DNA from: Dehalococcoidia bacterium
Lineage (GTDB): Bacteria > Chloroflexota > Dehalococcoidia > Lucifugimonadales > UBA3495
Length of the DNA stretch: 5,176 bases
Direction: 5' to 3'
NCBI GenBank assembly: GCA_022823105.1
Contig: JAJDXU010000046.1
Coordinates: 1 to 5,176, forward strand
Shown here: positions 1 through 5,176 of the stretch, in pieces
Layout of the letters: each line of letters starts with the position of its first letter
Position numbering within the stretch: position 1 is the stretch's first letter
The notes under the pieces: generated by a model
What the model saw: the letters and a program-made list of their open reading frames with translations, nothing else
Database searches by the model: none
What the model was told of the DNA's origin: nothing
Made by a program: the position numbers and the translations under genes

Positions 1-342
1 TGCCCGATCCAGAAGTACGGCATGAAGGCCACCATGGAGCACTACGCTGCCACCGGTCAGGTCCTCGGCAAGGGCACCCACGACCTCGAAGGCTACAACC
101 TTGAGGGCAAGGGCTACTTCGGACCTGGTGAACTCCCGGTCTTCGAGCGCGACTTCTTCGAAATGCCCCACGGTAACTCCGACGAGTGGGCCTTCGACTC
201 CATGAAGGAAGTTGCTCGCGAGAACGACGGCGAGATCCCCGACGAAATGATCGATGATCTCAAACTCCAGATCCAGCGCGCCATCCAGCTGCAGAGCGGC
301 GACGTTCTGGCCATGATGGCTGAGGACCAGGACTACATCTAG
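1..342 (+). CDS. C-terminal fragment of a ferredoxin-type iron-sulfur protein, probably RdhA/QueG-like
   Basis: Only the last 113 codons are present; the frame is open from base 1, so the start lies outside the window, and the ATG at 22 is internal. The fragment opens with Cys-Pro-Ile-Gln-Lys-Tyr-Gly. A Cys-Pro pair like this usually ends a CxxCxxxCP [4Fe-4S] motif, but the preceding cysteines are off the edge. A Gly-rich stretch follows (about residues 32-45, with FGPGELP), then an acidic helical tail rich in Asp, Glu and Met. RdhA and QueG proteins carry a C-terminal two-cluster ferredoxin region that passes electrons to a cobalamin cofactor, and the gene at 4653 looks like the N-terminal half of such a protein, so a paralog is likely. 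That is inference. All Ile codons are ATC and all Arg codons CGC, suggesting high expression. The gene ends in tandem TAG stops just before a strong terminator. No exporting segment is visible in this part. Confidence 0.6.
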   Translation, partial: CPIQKYGMKATMEHYAATGQVLGKGTHDLEGYNLEGKGYFGPGELPVFERDFFEMPHGNSDEWAFDSMKEVARENDGEIPDEMIDDLKLQIQRAIQLQSGDVLAMMAEDQDYI

Positions 343-374
343 TAGCCCGTTCTCAAATGCCTTATCGGCTAATC

Positions 375-406
375 GGCCGGCGGGACTAGTCCCGCCGGCC
401 TTTTTT
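375..406 (+). terminator. Strong intrinsic terminator
   Basis: Bases 375-400 form a perfect 26-base palindrome: an 11-bp GC-rich arm GGCCGGCGGGA, a central CTAG, and the exact complementary arm. Six T residues follow directly (401-406). It lies 30 bases after the second TAG stop of the iron-sulfur gene. The T-run is on the + strand only; the minus-strand exit side is not T-rich, so it should mainly stop rightward transcription. This separates the iron-sulfur gene from the PLD-ATPase gene. Confidence 0.95.
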
Positions 407-487
407 GTCGCTTGATCTTAGGGTTTCCACGGAATCGAAAACGCCAGCCGCGTCGCAGGGTTGTATCCGATCGGCTTTGGGTTGTTT

Positions 488-493
488 TAGAAT
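488..493 (+). promoter_or_regulatory. Weak candidate -10 element for the PLD-ATPase gene
   Basis: TAGAAT matches the TATAAT consensus at five of six positions and lies 30 bases before the ATG, in the 118-base gap after the terminator where a promoter is expected. The best -35-like hexamer, TTGTAT at 461-466, is 21 bases upstream, longer than the usual 16-18. The promoter is therefore weak, activator-dependent or misassigned. Confidence 0.3.
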
Positions 494-510
494 AGGCGCC
501 CAGCCAGGCA

Positions 511-517
511 AGAGAGG
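511..517 (+). promoter_or_regulatory. Ribosome binding site supporting the start at 524
   Basis: AGAGAGG is a good partial match to the anti-Shine-Dalgarno complement and ends six bases before the ATG at 524. No better-placed site exists for another in-frame start, so this fixes the N-terminus of the PLD-ATPase. Confidence 0.7.
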
Positions 518-523
518 CGATCC

Positions 524-2590
524 ATGACACAGCAAGGCGGACTTTCCCTCGATGACGGTACCGGACTGCGCGTCGCCAGCGTCCGGTTCTTGGGCGAGCG
601 CAAGTTCGATTGGGACCTGTTCCGCGGCTACGATTCGATTCGCGTCTTGACTTATTCGGCCAGCATACCGGCCGTGGTGAAGATGCTGGATGATTTTGAT
701 TTCGCCGATTTCGAGTGCGTGTTCGGTTGCGAGGACACCCTGCGCGACATACGGGATGTGCTGGCCTTCCAGCAAGTGGCGGTCGGGGACACCCGCGCCG
801 CCATCATGGGTCTGCGGGACGAACGCCACGCCCACATCCTGGGGCGAGTTCGCGCCGGACAGGCCCGGTTTCGTGTGCTGCGCAAGTACATCGCCCACGC
901 CAAGTTGTACCTGCTGGAAAATACGCAGAACGGCAGCACGCGCGTCATCATCGGTTCGGCCAACCTGTCCGAGCGCGCATTCTCCGGTCTCCAGCCGGAG
1001 ACGCTGGTCACCTTCGACGACGATCCCGAGGCATGGCGGCACTACATCAGGATGTACCAGGACATACAGGATACGGCGTCCAATGAAATCCCGTTGCCCC
1101 CCGAGCGTATCACCAACGCCGAGATCGAAATCGAGGAGATCCCAGCGATCTCGGACCGGACCAGTACGCTGGTGATCGAACAGGCGCCGGCGGATGAGAT
1201 GCAGGTCTCCGTCCCGGTCCAGATCGAGCGCATCGAGAAAATCAAGGCAGCCGTGTACCCGCATATCGCAGCCGTGATTCCTTCGTTTCGCGGCGGCAAG
1301 CAGAGCATCACCCCGCAGGTGAAGCGCGAGATCAGCCGCATCCGCATGGTGAAATCTTCCGAAGACGCCGACCATCGTTATCTGTCCATCAACCGCGCAA
1401 CGGGCACGGCCTCCCTGTCCGGTGAGCCCTTCCCCCTCGATTGCGATGACGAAAAGGTGCGCGCCGACGCCTCTCTCCTCACCGACTATTTCAGCAACTA
1501 CGAAGGCGCGTTCGAGAGCGATGTGCCTCGTCTGCAACGGGACTACTTCATCCTCTGGTCGTGGCTGTACTTCTCGCCCATGATGTGCGACATGCGCTCC
1601 CTTGCCCTGATCAGGGATGAGGACATCATTCGCTACCCGTCGTTCGCCATCGTGTTTGGAAAGTCCAACTGCGGCAAAACGAGCCTGATCGATACGTTGA
1701 TGACATCCATGTTCGGCAAGTCAACGCCGGTCGACAAATCGGGCTTCACGGCGGCCCGGCTCCGCGGCTTGCAGCAGGGCTACAAGCGCTACCCCGTCTT
1801 CTTCGACGACATCGGACGCACCGCCTTCCGCAACCACGGGCGCGACATCATCAAGGACGAACTGCTGCCGCCGGTCGCGGAGCATCCGGGATTTGTGCTG
1901 TCGATGAACGACGAGCCCAAGGCGTTTCCAGATGAGATCGTGAAGCGCAGCCTCATGATCTACACCACCACCGCCCTGCCGCCGCACAACGAGGCGCTCC
2001 GCCAGCGTTTGCAGAGCCGTATCCAGGAGATACGTCGTGGCATCACCGGCCACCTCTATCGTCGCTATCTCACGGATATCATGGAGCGGTTGGGGGAAGA
2101 CCGACTTCCTGATGATTGGCTGGCGATGTCGTCCGGCGTGCTCAGCGGTATCCTGGCAGACTCCATTGACCGTCCCGCGCCCCATTGGTGCCGAGAGACG
2201 TCCTGGCTCGACTACGCCGAAAAGCGTTACGATCGGGTCAAGGCCCGGCTCAACGACCTGCTCCGCGAGTCTGCCCGGGCCAAATCGGAAGGCGAGATTC
2301 CGAACGGCTGGACCCTGGACGATGATCGAGTGCTCGTATGGGAGCAACGCGACGCTTTCGGGCGGCGCGGCTTCGACTGGGAAGACGTGCCGTCAACCCT
2401 GGTCGATGAGGACGCCAGCAGCGGCGGCCGCACCGTCCTGTTCCGCGCCAGCCTTGAAGAGTTCCTGGACCGGGAACTCCGGCCATCTCGCCGCTGGCGA
2501 CTTCCCTGGGCGAGAGAGCTGCCTGACGCGCTACGACATGACCACCCATCTTCCCTCTCTCCTCATCTCCATACCCGATGGGGTCATTGA
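524..2590 (+). CDS. PLD-family nuclease-like domain fused to a P-loop (SF3/AAA+-like) ATPase
   Basis: This is a 688-residue soluble protein with no signal peptide or membrane segment. Residues ~15-180 look like one phospholipase-D lobe: a beta strand with TYSAS (43-47), then His125-Ala-Lys127 (HAKLYLLE) and GSANLSERAFSG (144-155), the classic HxK...GSxN catalytic pattern. Only one copy is seen, so catalysis would need a dimer as in Nuc or BfiI. The usual Asp of HxKxxxxD is Glu132. Residues ~190-340 are an unassigned linker. Residues ~370-485 are an ATPase: Walker A GKSNCGKT (379-386), Walker B VFFDD (425-429), a sensor-1/motif-C-like Asn462 in FVLSMNDEP, and Lys474-Arg475 as a possible arginine finger. 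This order recalls SF3 or AAA+ helicases. The C-terminal ~200 residues are charged and unassigned. PLD nuclease plus NTPase suggests ATP-controlled nucleic-acid cleavage in defence or a mobile element; that role is inferred. Codon use is more mixed than in the flanking iron-sulfur genes (ATA and CGG appear). Confidence 0.85.
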   Translation: MTQQGGLSLDDGTGLRVASVRFLGERKFDWDLFRGYDSIRVLTYSASIPAVVKMLDDFDFADFECVFGCEDTLRDIRDVLAFQQVAVGDTRAAIMGLRDERHAHILGRVRAGQARFRVLRKYIAHAKLYLLENTQNGSTRVIIGSANLSERAFSGLQPETLVTFDDDPEAWRHYIRMYQDIQDTASNEIPLPPERITNAEIEIEEIPAISDRTSTLVIEQAPADEMQVSVPVQIERIEKIKAAVYPHIAAVIPSFRGGKQSITPQVKREISRIRMVKSSEDADHRYLSINRATGTASLSGEPFPLDCDDEKVRADASLLTDYFSNYEGAFESDVPRLQRDYFILWSWLYFSPMMCDMRSLALIRDEDIIRYPSFAIVFGKSNCGKTSLIDTLMTSMFGKSTPVDKSGFTAARLRGLQQGYKRYPVFFDDIGRTAFRNHGRDIIKDELLPPVAEHPGFVLSMNDEPKAFPDEIVKRSLMIYTTTALPPHNEALRQRLQSRIQEIRRGITGHLYRRYLTDIMERLGEDRLPDDWLAMSSGVLSGILADSIDRPAPHWCRETSWLDYAEKRYDRVKARLNDLLRESARAKSEGEIPNGWTLDDDRVLVWEQRDAFGRRGFDWEDVPSTLVDEDASSGGRTVLFRASLEEFLDRELRPSRRWRLPWARELPDALRHDHPSSLSPHLHTRWGH

Positions 2591-3710
2591 CCTCGGCTGG
2601 GGCCACCCGTCGCCCCGGCTGCACCCCACCGACGCCCTCGCCGCCGCCGCCCAGTCGGTGCTGGGGACACAATCGGCCGTCCCGCTCCAGTACGGCGCGG
2701 TGCAGGGGTTCGGCCCCCTGCTGGAATCCCTGGCCGCCTGGCTGTCGAGCCAGGAATCTTACGCTGGTGCGGTGGCTCCGGAATCCCTGTTCCTCACCGC
2801 CGGAGCGTCCGCCGCCATCGACCTGGCAACGACCCTCTGCTCGACCGCGGGCGATACCGTCATTGTCGAGGAGCCCACCTACTATCTCATCGGCCAGATT
2901 TTCATCGACCACGGCCTCAACGTCGTCGGCGTGCCCACCGATGCCGACGGACTCGACACCGGCGCGCTGGCCGATCTTCTGGAATCCGCCGAGTCGCCCC
3001 GGCCCAAACTGCTCTATACCATACCCACCTACCAGAACCCCAACGGTTCCGTATTGCCACTGGAACGCCGCCGCCATCTGGTCCAACTGGCCCAGCGCCA
3101 CGGCTTCACCATCATCGCCGATGAGGTGTACCAGCTTCTCCACTACGGAACGCTGCCGCCGCCACCCATGGCCATGCTGGACGACTCCCCAGACGGCTGC
3201 GTCGTCTCCCTGGGGTCTTTCTCAAAGATACTGTCGCCGGGCCTGCGCCTGGGCTGGGTACACGCCAACCCGTGCATCATTCGGCGGTTCGTAGATTCCG
3301 GGGTCGCGGCCAGCGGCGGCGGTCTGAGCCACTTCGCCGCCACTCTGGCCCACGCGATGCTGGATTCGGGGTCCCTGCAGGCAAACGTCGACACCCTCCG
3401 CCGGGTGTATGGCCAACGCCACGACGACGTGGCCAACCTGCTGCGCGCCGAGTTGCCCGACACCGTTCAATTCACACCGCCAGGCGGAGGATACTTCTAC
3501 TGGCTGGCATTCCGCGACGGCATCGACACCGATGCTCTGCTGACCGCCGCCCGAGAGTCCGGGGTGTCCTACCGCCCCGGAACCGCGTTCTCCGCATCCG
3601 GCGGGTTCACCGACGCCCTGCGCATCAGCATCTCCCTCTACGAGACCGACGAATTGGCCGAGGGCATCCGGCGGCTGGCCACCGCATTGCGGGCCCACGG
3701 GACGCGCTGA
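2538..3710 (+). CDS. PLP-dependent aminotransferase, class I/II (fold type I, MocR/LysN-like)
   Basis: At 390 residues this is a full-length cytoplasmic aminotransferase, expected to act as a homodimer moving an amino group between an amino acid and a 2-oxoacid through pyridoxal phosphate. Visible landmarks in order are: the substrate-loop region IDLGWGHPSP (17-26); QYGAVQG (51-57); the cofactor-binding TAGAS (87-91); TYQNPNG with Asn167; ADEVY with Asp195 (pyridine nitrogen) and Tyr198; SFSK with the Schiff-base Lys230, followed by PGLRLGW with phosphate-binding Arg237; and the carboxylate-binding Arg362 in LRISIS. No catalytic residue is missing. The sequence style matches the stand-alone MocR/2-aminoadipate (LysN) transaminase group, but the substrate cannot be read from sequence and it lacks the GntR DNA-binding domain of MocR regulators. 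The frame stays open upstream to 2037, but that part lies within the ATPase gene in another frame, so the ATG at 2538 is chosen. No good Shine-Dalgarno site precedes it; translation is probably coupled to the upstream gene, which it overlaps by 53 bases. Confidence 0.92.
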   Translation: MTTHLPSLLISIPDGVIDLGWGHPSPRLHPTDALAAAAQSVLGTQSAVPLQYGAVQGFGPLLESLAAWLSSQESYAGAVAPESLFLTAGASAAIDLATTLCSTAGDTVIVEEPTYYLIGQIFIDHGLNVVGVPTDADGLDTGALADLLESAESPRPKLLYTIPTYQNPNGSVLPLERRRHLVQLAQRHGFTIIADEVYQLLHYGTLPPPPMAMLDDSPDGCVVSLGSFSKILSPGLRLGWVHANPCIIRRFVDSGVAASGGGLSHFAATLAHAMLDSGSLQANVDTLRRVYGQRHDDVANLLRAELPDTVQFTPPGGGYFYWLAFRDGIDTDALLTAARESGVSYRPGTAFSASGGFTDALRISISLYETDELAEGIRRLATALRAHGTR

Positions 3711-3725
3711 TAGCGAGGATCCGGA

Positions 3726-3745
3726 GGCCGAAGGCGCTTGCGGCC
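3726..3745 (+). other. Imperfect hairpin in the gap after the aminotransferase gene
   Basis: GGCCGAAG (3726-3733) can pair with CTTGCGGCC (3737-3745) through a three-base loop, with one bulged G at 3740. The stem begins 16 bases after the aminotransferase stop. Only CTCTT follows, not a T-run, so it is not a convincing terminator. It ends five bases before the GTG at 3751 and would block ribosome access there, which favours the later TTG at 3784. Confidence 0.4.
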
Positions 3746-3750
3746 CTCTT

Positions 3751-4464
3751 GTGCCGGTTGACACACGCCTCGGACGATCCGCATTGAAGGGGCCCACGCG
3801 CACTCTCACCATCGCCATCATTATCGTTGCGGCCCTGGTGGCATTTGTCCCCGCGCTGCTGGCGCTTACCAATTGCGTGGGACTCAGGGGCGAGATCAAG
3901 GATTGGTTCGTTCCCGTGGACGCGGATTCGCTGGTGCATTTTTCACACCATATAGTTATCGCCCGGTACCTGGACGAAGCGTTTTACCGAACGCGCAGTT
4001 CACCGCACGTTCACCCCAACTCCCCTGGATCGCTCATTGAAGTGTACCGGCGATTCGAGGTTGCCGAACCGTTGAAAGGCGACTTTCGAGCGGGTGATGT
4101 GGTGCTGGTCGGCTGGGAGGCAGGGTATTACGAAAGGAACCAAAACGAAGAGGGAAAATTCGTACCCCGAGAGGTGGGTTCCTTTTCGCCCGGAACAACA
4201 CACGTCCTGTTTCTGACCCCCTTCCGGGGCCGCAGGCCGCCCGGCCTGGACCCCGGGGTGCGCGTTTGGCGGACGCGCACTGGAGTGGGGATAGCAGGCG
4301 TGAACGCGCAGGGCCGTCTGTCATTCGAGACCAACGCATACTACCGGGCCGCCCTGAAGGACATGGGCCTGAAGCCCGTTGACGGTTCCGGGGCTCCCTT
4401 TGAGTTGACCGTGGACGGCATTCGGGAACTGGTGGCAAACGGCCCGGATCCGCCCCGGCAATAA
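3751..4464 (+). CDS. Hypothetical membrane-anchored or secreted protein
   Basis: I do not recognise a named family. The frame gives 237 residues from GTG 3751 or 226 from TTG 3784. The later start looks biologically better: it gives Met-Lys-Gly-Pro-Thr-Arg followed directly by a ~22-residue hydrophobic run (residues 18-39 of the longer form), a textbook signal peptide or anchor, whereas the GTG lacks a Shine-Dalgarno site and abuts a hairpin. Cys42 after LALTN recalls a lipobox, but Asn at -1 is atypical. The exterior part looks beta-rich: HHIVIARYLDEA (66-77), EVYRRFEVAEPLKGD (97-111), DVVLVGW (116-122), SPGTTHVLFLTPF (146-158) and a short Gly-rich GVGIAGVNAQG (178-188). The order 'beta strand, xVxExLKGD, strand, long loop, PGxxxLFL' resembles uncharacterised extracytoplasmic proteins that I recall from Chloroflexota and other Gram-positive-type bacteria; this is impression only. 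It follows the aminotransferase by 40 bases and may be cotranscribed with it. Confidence 0.7.
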   Translation: MPVDTRLGRSALKGPTRTLTIAIIIVAALVAFVPALLALTNCVGLRGEIKDWFVPVDADSLVHFSHHIVIARYLDEAFYRTRSSPHVHPNSPGSLIEVYRRFEVAEPLKGDFRAGDVVLVGWEAGYYERNQNEEGKFVPREVGSFSPGTTHVLFLTPFRGRRPPGLDPGVRVWRTRTGVGIAGVNAQGRLSFETNAYYRAALKDMGLKPVDGSGAPFELTVDGIRELVANGPDPPRQ

Positions 4465-4528
4465 CGTCGCCAACCCGCCCGACCTGCACCCAACGCAAAC
4501 GATTTCGAGAGCATCCGGAAAGACGCCA

Positions 4529-4560
4529 ATAATCAACATCATGCAACGGAATATGATTAT
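4529..4560. promoter_or_regulatory. Dyad upstream of the right-hand RdhA-like gene promoter
   Basis: ATAATCA (4529-4535) and TGATTAT (4554-4560) are exact inverted 7-base arms separated by 18 bases. The pair lies just upstream of the -35 box, roughly 50-80 bases before the expected transcript start, where activators usually bind. The surrounding sequence is AT-rich for this window. No regulator gene lies next to it, so the binding protein is unknown, and a chance repeat cannot be excluded. Confidence 0.35.
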
Positions 4561-4575
4561 GTGGCAGGCCGAGTA

Positions 4576-4604
4576 TTGACAATCGCTTATGTCGGCAGTA
4601 TCGT
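4576..4604 (+). promoter_or_regulatory. Sigma-70-type promoter of the right-hand RdhA-like gene
   Basis: A perfect -35 box TTGACA (4576-4581) is followed after exactly 17 bases by TATCGT (4599-4604), which matches four of six -10 positions including the essential first two and last. Transcription should start near 4611, giving a leader of about 42 bases before the ATG at 4653. It lies in a 188-base gap with no other gene. Confidence 0.75.
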
Positions 4605-4640
4605 TTACGTACTTTGGGCCAATAATACGCAGTCCAACCG

Positions 4641-4650
4641 AAGGAGGAGG
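4641..4650 (+). promoter_or_regulatory. Strong Shine-Dalgarno site for the gene at 4653
   Basis: AAGGAGGAGG contains the full AAGGAGG core, which ends five bases before the ATG. It is the best ribosome binding site in the window and fixes the start of the right-hand gene. Together with the consensus -35 box it predicts high expression. Confidence 0.9.
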
Positions 4651-4652
4651 AT

Positions 4653-5176
4653 ATGCTAACCATCGGTCATGAGGTGCGACGTCCCGGCAAGTATCTGGGC
4701 GAGGCGCCTGTAACCATTCCGGTTCCCGAGGAGCTCGAAACCACTCCCGGCATCCCCATGAACCAGCGTGAAGTTGACTGGTACTCCCGCGAGTATCCCG
4801 TCGAAACCATGAACATCACCGAGCGCGCTTCCCGCGACTGGGCCAACACCCTCCGCGACCAGCACGCCGAGATGCGCGAAATCCGCAAGGAACACGACAA
4901 GCTGAACCGCAACCTCGTCATGGCCGCCCGCCTGACCGGCGAGCTGGAGCCCACCTCTGAAGCCACCGGTGACGACATCACCGAGGCCGTCAAGCAGAAG
5001 GCCCGCGAGCTCGGTTTCGTCGAAGTCGGCATCACCGCTTTCGACATCCGCTACGTCTATCAGAGCAAGAAGGACTGGGTCCGCTTCCCTCACGTTATCT
5101 GCTTGGCCTACGAGCAGGACTTCGAGCCCACCCAGACCATCCCCAGCATCGACGCTGAGATCGTCCACTCCAGCAC
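4653..5176 (+). CDS. N-terminal part of an RdhA/QueG-like corrinoid iron-sulfur protein (runs off the window)
   Basis: The frame runs from ATG 4653 to the window edge, giving 174 complete codons and no stop. Residues 1-55 are Pro- and Glu-rich and include LGEAPVTIPVPEE (15-27). Residues ~57-94 form a charged helical stretch, possibly coiled-coil. From residue ~110 the protein looks like the start of the cobalamin-binding fold of reductive dehalogenases and epoxyqueuosine reductase: KARELGFVEVGITAFDIRY (116-134), then FPHVICLAYEQDFEPTQTIPS (145-165), matching the RdhA pattern of 'LGADLVGI...Y' followed by 'VIVMAxEMDYExxxTAPS'. There is no twin-arginine signal peptide, so it is expected to be cytoplasmic, unlike respiratory RdhA. 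Whether it removes halogen or acts on another substrate cannot be told, and the iron-sulfur cysteines lie beyond the edge. Codons favour ATC, CGC, CTC and GTC. It is probably a paralog of the gene ending at 342. Confidence 0.7.
   Translation, partial: MLTIGHEVRRPGKYLGEAPVTIPVPEELETTPGIPMNQREVDWYSREYPVETMNITERASRDWANTLRDQHAEMREIRKEHDKLNRNLVMAARLTGELEPTSEATGDDITEAVKQKARELGFVEVGITAFDIRYVYQSKKDWVRFPHVICLAYEQDFEPTQTIPSIDAEIVHSS

Noticed and set aside
386..1537. A 383-codon open frame on the minus strand opposite the PLD-ATPase gene.
   Set aside because: It lies opposite a gene with clear PLD and Walker motifs, runs back to the terminator region, shows no recognisable domain, and long antisense frames are expected in GC-rich coding DNA.
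2037..2537. Upstream in-frame extension of the aminotransferase.
   Set aside because: The extra 167 residues are Ser/Arg/Pro-rich, unlike any aminotransferase, and lie wholly inside the ATPase gene in another frame. Family length and the landmark motifs fit the ATG at 2538.
2250..3143. A 297-codon minus-strand open frame spanning the end of the ATPase and the start of the aminotransferase.
   Set aside because: The composition is Gly/Arg-rich with no motif, and it overlaps two well-supported genes on the other strand.
360..4652. Direct repeats or attachment sites bounding the three middle genes.
   Set aside because: Comparing 343-523 with 4465-4652 by eye gave only short partial similarities around CTTAT/TCGGC, too weak to call target-site duplications.
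4656..5168. A 170-codon minus-strand open frame opposite the right-hand RdhA-like gene.
   Set aside because: The + strand has a perfect Shine-Dalgarno site, a promoter and an RdhA-like pattern; the minus frame reads as an antisense shadow rich in Leu, Val, Gly and Asp.
1..5176. One RdhA-like gene split by an insertion of the middle cassette.
   Set aside because: The left piece is a C-terminus with stop and terminator, and the right piece is an N-terminus with promoter and start, both on the + strand. An interrupted gene would show the reverse order.
1..5176. CRISPR array, tRNA, rRNA or insertion sequence.
   Set aside because: No regularly spaced repeats, cloverleaf-like arms, rRNA-like sequence or transposase motifs were seen; the two gaps of about 180 bases are accounted for by regulatory sites.

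Overview
This GC-rich bacterial window carries five genes, all on the + strand. The two outer genes are cut by the window edges and resemble corrinoid/iron-sulfur proteins of the reductive-dehalogenase (RdhA)/QueG type. Such non-exported RdhA-like paralogs, together with the strong preference for C-ending codons in these two genes, fit a Chloroflexota-type bacterium (Dehalococcoidia or SAR202-like). That placement is an inference of low to moderate confidence; no rRNA or marker gene is present to test it.

Layout. 1-342: C-terminal end of an iron-sulfur protein, closed by a double TAG stop and a very strong intrinsic terminator (375-406). 343-523: non-coding, holding that terminator, a weak candidate promoter and a Shine-Dalgarno site. 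524-2590: a 688-residue protein joining a single-motif phospholipase-D-type nuclease-like domain to a P-loop ATPase. 2538-3710: a fold-type I PLP-dependent aminotransferase whose start lies inside the end of the ATPase gene. 3711-3750: a short gap with an imperfect hairpin. 3751-4464: an unrecognised membrane-anchored or secreted protein. 4465-4652: non-coding, with a dyad, a clear sigma-70-type promoter and a strong ribosome binding site. 4653 to the right edge: N-terminal part of a second RdhA-like protein.

How the parts relate. The terminator at 375-406 and the promoter at 4576-4604 isolate the three middle genes from the two flanking RdhA-like genes. The PLD-ATPase and the aminotransferase overlap by 53 bases and are probably translated from one message; the third gene follows 40 bases later and may belong to the same unit. 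The three have no obvious shared pathway. The most interesting item is the PLD-ATPase fusion. Nuclease-plus-NTPase proteins of this layout are typical of genome defence or mobile-element biology, but nothing here proves such a role: no integrase, transposase, methyltransferase, tRNA or CRISPR array is visible.
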